From the NCBI GenBank assembly GCA_934456295.1, contig CAKSHB010000054.1:1-8720 (forward strand): a stretch of 8,720 nucleotides of DNA, in the 5' to 3' direction. The notes beneath the pieces are model-generated. The model saw only the letters and a program-made list of their open reading frames with translations. It did not search any database and was not told where the DNA came from. Positions 7,316-8,720 of the stretch are shown in pieces. This stretch comes from an uncultured Clostridia bacterium. Lineage in GTDB: Bacteria; Bacillota; Clostridia; UBA1381; UMGS1253. Position numbers and translations under genes: made by a program. How positions within the stretch are numbered: position 1 is the first letter of the stretch; the number at the start of each line of letters is the position of its first letter.

Positions 7316-7853
7316 GGACGTTGAAAGAGTTTTGATTTCGGAGGAGGAGCTTGCGTCAAAAGTGAGCGAGCTTGCTGAAATAATAAGCAGGGATTATGAG
7401 GGCAAAACAGTGCTTGTAATTACGCTTTTGAAAGGCGGAGTAATGTTTAGTGTTGATTTGATGAGAAAGCTGACAGTGCCTGTCGAGATTGATTTTATGA
7501 GTGTGTCGAGTTATGGTGCGTCATCGAAATCGTCGGGAATTGTTAAGGTCGACAAAGACCTTGACGAGTCTATAAAGGGCAAAGACGTCCTTTTGGTGGA
7601 GGATATTATCGACAGCGGTCTTACGCTTAACTATGTGCGCGAAATGCTTCTGGCGCGCGAGCCCGCAAGCCTTAAAATATGCACAATTCTTGATAAGCCG
7701 TCAAGAAGAAAAACACAGGTGAAGGTTGATTACACCGGCTTTGAAATTCCGGACGAATTTGTAATCGGATACGGACTCGATTACGCGCAGAAACACAGAA
7801 ATCTGCCGTATGTCGGGATTTTAAAGCGCAGTGTTTATGAAAATGAAAAATAG
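7302..7853 (+). CDS. hpt: Hypoxanthine phosphoribosyltransferase
   Basis: Hpt salvages hypoxanthine (and usually guanine) with PRPP to give IMP or GMP in the cytoplasm. The 183-residue length is normal. LLKGG (43-47) is the PPi-binding loop. VEDIIDSGLT (99-108) is the type I phosphoribosyltransferase PRPP motif with its acidic pair Glu100-Asp101. Lys141 followed by VDYTGFEIPD corresponds to the purine-contacting region, with YGLDY and HRNLPYVG completing the hood. The start ATG 7302 has GGAGGGG (7288-7294) 7 bases upstream; ATG 7308 is too far. The first 14 bases overlap the tilS stop, so translation is probably coupled. Bacterial Hpt enzymes of this group are commonly inhibited by ppGpp. In B. 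subtilis I recall a report that HprT and TilS act together to activate ftsH, the next gene here; whether that holds in this organism is unknown. Confidence 0.96.
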   Translation: MQMHEDVERVLISEEELASKVSELAEIISRDYEGKTVLVITLLKGGVMFSVDLMRKLTVPVEIDFMSVSSYGASSKSSGIVKVDKDLDESIKGKDVLLVEDIIDSGLTLNYVREMLLAREPASLKICTILDKPSRRKTQVKVDYTGFEIPDEFVIGYGLDYAQKHRNLPYVGILKRSVYENEK

Positions 7854-7861
7854 GAGCGCAT

Positions 7862-7957
7862 ATGGCGCCGCATGAGGGTGAATGTCCGCAGCGGAGCAAA
7901 TTTAAACATTTTGTAAAGAAGACTGCGGATAAGGTTGTATTTATGCGCTGTTTATGA
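7862..7957 (+). CDS. Possible 31-codon small ORF between hpt and ftsH
   Basis: An ATG at 7862 opens 31 codons ending in TGA at 7955-7957. TAGGAG (7851-7856), which includes the hpt stop codon TAG, ends 5 bases before the ATG, an acceptable spacing that would couple it to hpt. The peptide begins MAPHEGECPQ and ends KKTADKVVFMRCL. It is basic in its middle (RSKFKHFVKK), has two cysteines and no membrane segment. I recognise no family. It could be a small protein, a leader peptide that controls ftsH through the pairing segments lying within it (7883-7931), or a chance ORF. Some codons (TTA, ACT, CGG) are uncommon in the neighbouring genes, which weakens the coding case. Confidence 0.35.
   Translation: MAPHEGECPQRSKFKHFVKKTADKVVFMRCL
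7883..7931 (+). other. Inverted repeat with alternative pairing in the hpt-ftsH gap
   Basis: TGTCCGCAG (7883-7891) can pair with CTGCGGATA (7923-7931), seven Watson-Crick pairs plus a G-U and an end U-A, around a 31-base loop. The same left segment can instead form a local hairpin, TCCG (7885-7888) with CGGA (7892-7895). The large loop holds an imperfect inner hairpin (CAAAT 7897-7901 with ATTTTG). No T-run follows, so it is not a standard terminator. The geometry is compatible with an RNA switch or pause site, but nothing beyond complementarity supports this. Confidence 0.35.
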
Positions 7958-7976
7958 TAACATAATCTAAGCGGAA

Positions 7977-7982
7977 AAGGAG
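7977..7982 (+). promoter_or_regulatory. Ribosome binding site fixing the TTG start of ftsH
   Basis: AAGGAG (7977-7982) lies 8 bases before TTG 7991. The next in-frame start, ATG 8003, would be 20 bases away. A nearer TTG at 7983 is in another frame and stops after three codons. Confidence 0.8.
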
Positions 7983-7990
7983 TTGATAGT

Positions 7991-8720
7991 TTGAAGAAAT
8001 ATATGAAAAGCTTTGGCTTTTACGCGGTTCTGTTTGCCGTGCTGCTTATGCTTGTGTATACACTTACGGAAACACAGACGGCGGGAGTTAAAAAGGTCTA
8101 CTCCGACTTAATTCGGGAAGTTGAGGCAGGAAGGGTCACAGAGCTTACTGTTGTTGATAATACCGCAACGGCGAAGCTGTCGGAACCTGTCAAAATTGTC
8201 GATGAAAAAGGCAAGGTTATAACGGACAAAATTGATAAAATAGAGGTTGAGATACCGAACATGCTTATATTTGAGCAGGATTTGGGTGATACCATTCTCA
8301 CACAGGTTCGCGAGGGCAAGCTCAAATATGACACAAAAGCGCCTGTAAGCCAGCCATGGTGGGTTTCGCTTCTGCCGATACTCGGCACGGTCGGGCTTAT
8401 GATATTTATTTATATTTTCTTCATGCAGCAGTCGCAGGGCGGCGGAAAGGCGATGTCGTTCGGAAAAAGCAAAGCAAAGATTGTTTCCGACAACAAAAAG
8501 AAGGTATATTTTTCAGATGTTGCCGGTGCTGATGAAGAAAAGGCGGAGCTTGAGGAGATTGTTGAATTTCTGAAATATCCGAAAAAGTTTATCGACCTCG
8601 GCGCAAGAATACCGCGCGGCGTGCTTCTCGTGGGGCCTCCGGGAACAGGTAAAACTCTTCTGGCGAAGGCTGTGTCGGGAGAGGCGGGCGTACCGTTTTT
8701 CAGCATAAGCGGCTCGGACT
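7991..8720 (+). CDS. ftsH: ATP-dependent zinc metalloprotease FtsH, 5' part (cut by the window end)
   Basis: FtsH is a membrane-anchored hexameric AAA+ protease that removes damaged membrane proteins and some regulators. The first 243 codons are present. One membrane helix (about 8-25) is followed by an extracytoplasmic domain of about 97 residues, then a second helix (about 124-146) after PWWVSLLP. A glycine- and lysine-rich linker (QSQGGGKAMSFGKSKAK) leads to the AAA+ domain, recognisable from VYFSDVAGADEEKAEL onward. Walker A is GPPGTGKT (215-222), and the last visible residues, SISGSD, match the family. Walker B, the second region of homology and the HEXXH zinc site lie beyond the edge. 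The start is TTG 7991 (site at 7977-7982). A 137-base gap separates it from hpt with no convincing promoter, so it is probably read from upstream. The frame is intact to the edge. Confidence 0.96.
   Translation, partial: MKKYMKSFGFYAVLFAVLLMLVYTLTETQTAGVKKVYSDLIREVEAGRVTELTVVDNTATAKLSEPVKIVDEKGKVITDKIDKIEVEIPNMLIFEQDLGDTILTQVREGKLKYDTKAPVSQPWWVSLLPILGTVGLMIFIYIFFMQQSQGGGKAMSFGKSKAKIVSDNKKKVYFSDVAGADEEKAELEEIVEFLKYPKKFIDLGARIPRGVLLVGPPGTGKTLLAKAVSGEAGVPFFSISGSD

Noticed and set aside
7911..7966. Promoter for ftsH in the hpt-ftsH gap (TTGTAA or TTGTAT with TATGAT or CATAAT)
   Set aside because: No pairing of boxes gives both acceptable matches and 16-18 base spacing, so I cannot support a dedicated promoter.

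Overview
The window looks like chromosomal DNA from an anaerobic, low-to-moderate GC Firmicute of the class Clostridia. The evidence is the gene order (yybS-gdpP-rplI-dnaB and tilS-hpt-ftsH are both Firmicutes blocks), strong purine-rich Shine-Dalgarno sites, TTG and GTG starts, and heavy use of the AUA isoleucine codon. No mobile element, CRISPR array, rRNA or tRNA is visible. All supported genes are on the + strand.

Bases 1-824 are the end of an upstream transcription unit. It holds the last 14 codons of an unidentified gene, then a single-domain HprK-like P-loop kinase (29-763), closed by a strong intrinsic terminator (792-824). Bases 825-982 hold no gene but carry a near-consensus sigma-A-type promoter (887-916) facing the next operon.

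From 983 to the right edge is one compact run of seven genes: a YybS-family (DUF2232) membrane protein, the c-di-AMP phosphodiesterase GdpP, ribosomal protein L9, replicative helicase DnaB, tRNA(Ile2)-lysidine synthase TilS, hypoxanthine phosphoribosyltransferase Hpt and the membrane protease FtsH, which is cut by the window end. Spacing is tight: 3 bases between dnaB and tilS, and a 14-base overlap of tilS and hpt. No terminator is visible inside the run, so one transcript is likely. The genes join second-messenger turnover, translation, replication, tRNA decoding, purine salvage and membrane proteolysis. This is housekeeping, not an accessory island.

The only larger gap in the operon is the 137 bases between hpt and ftsH. 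It contains a possible 31-codon small ORF with its own Shine-Dalgarno site fused to the hpt stop, and RNA segments that can pair in two exclusive ways. Other points worth checking are an A8 tract at the 3' end of tilS that lies in a frame open into hpt, and the HprK-like kinase, which lacks the parts expected of a true HPr kinase. I do not see a clear new multi-gene system here; the candidates are small and are rated accordingly.
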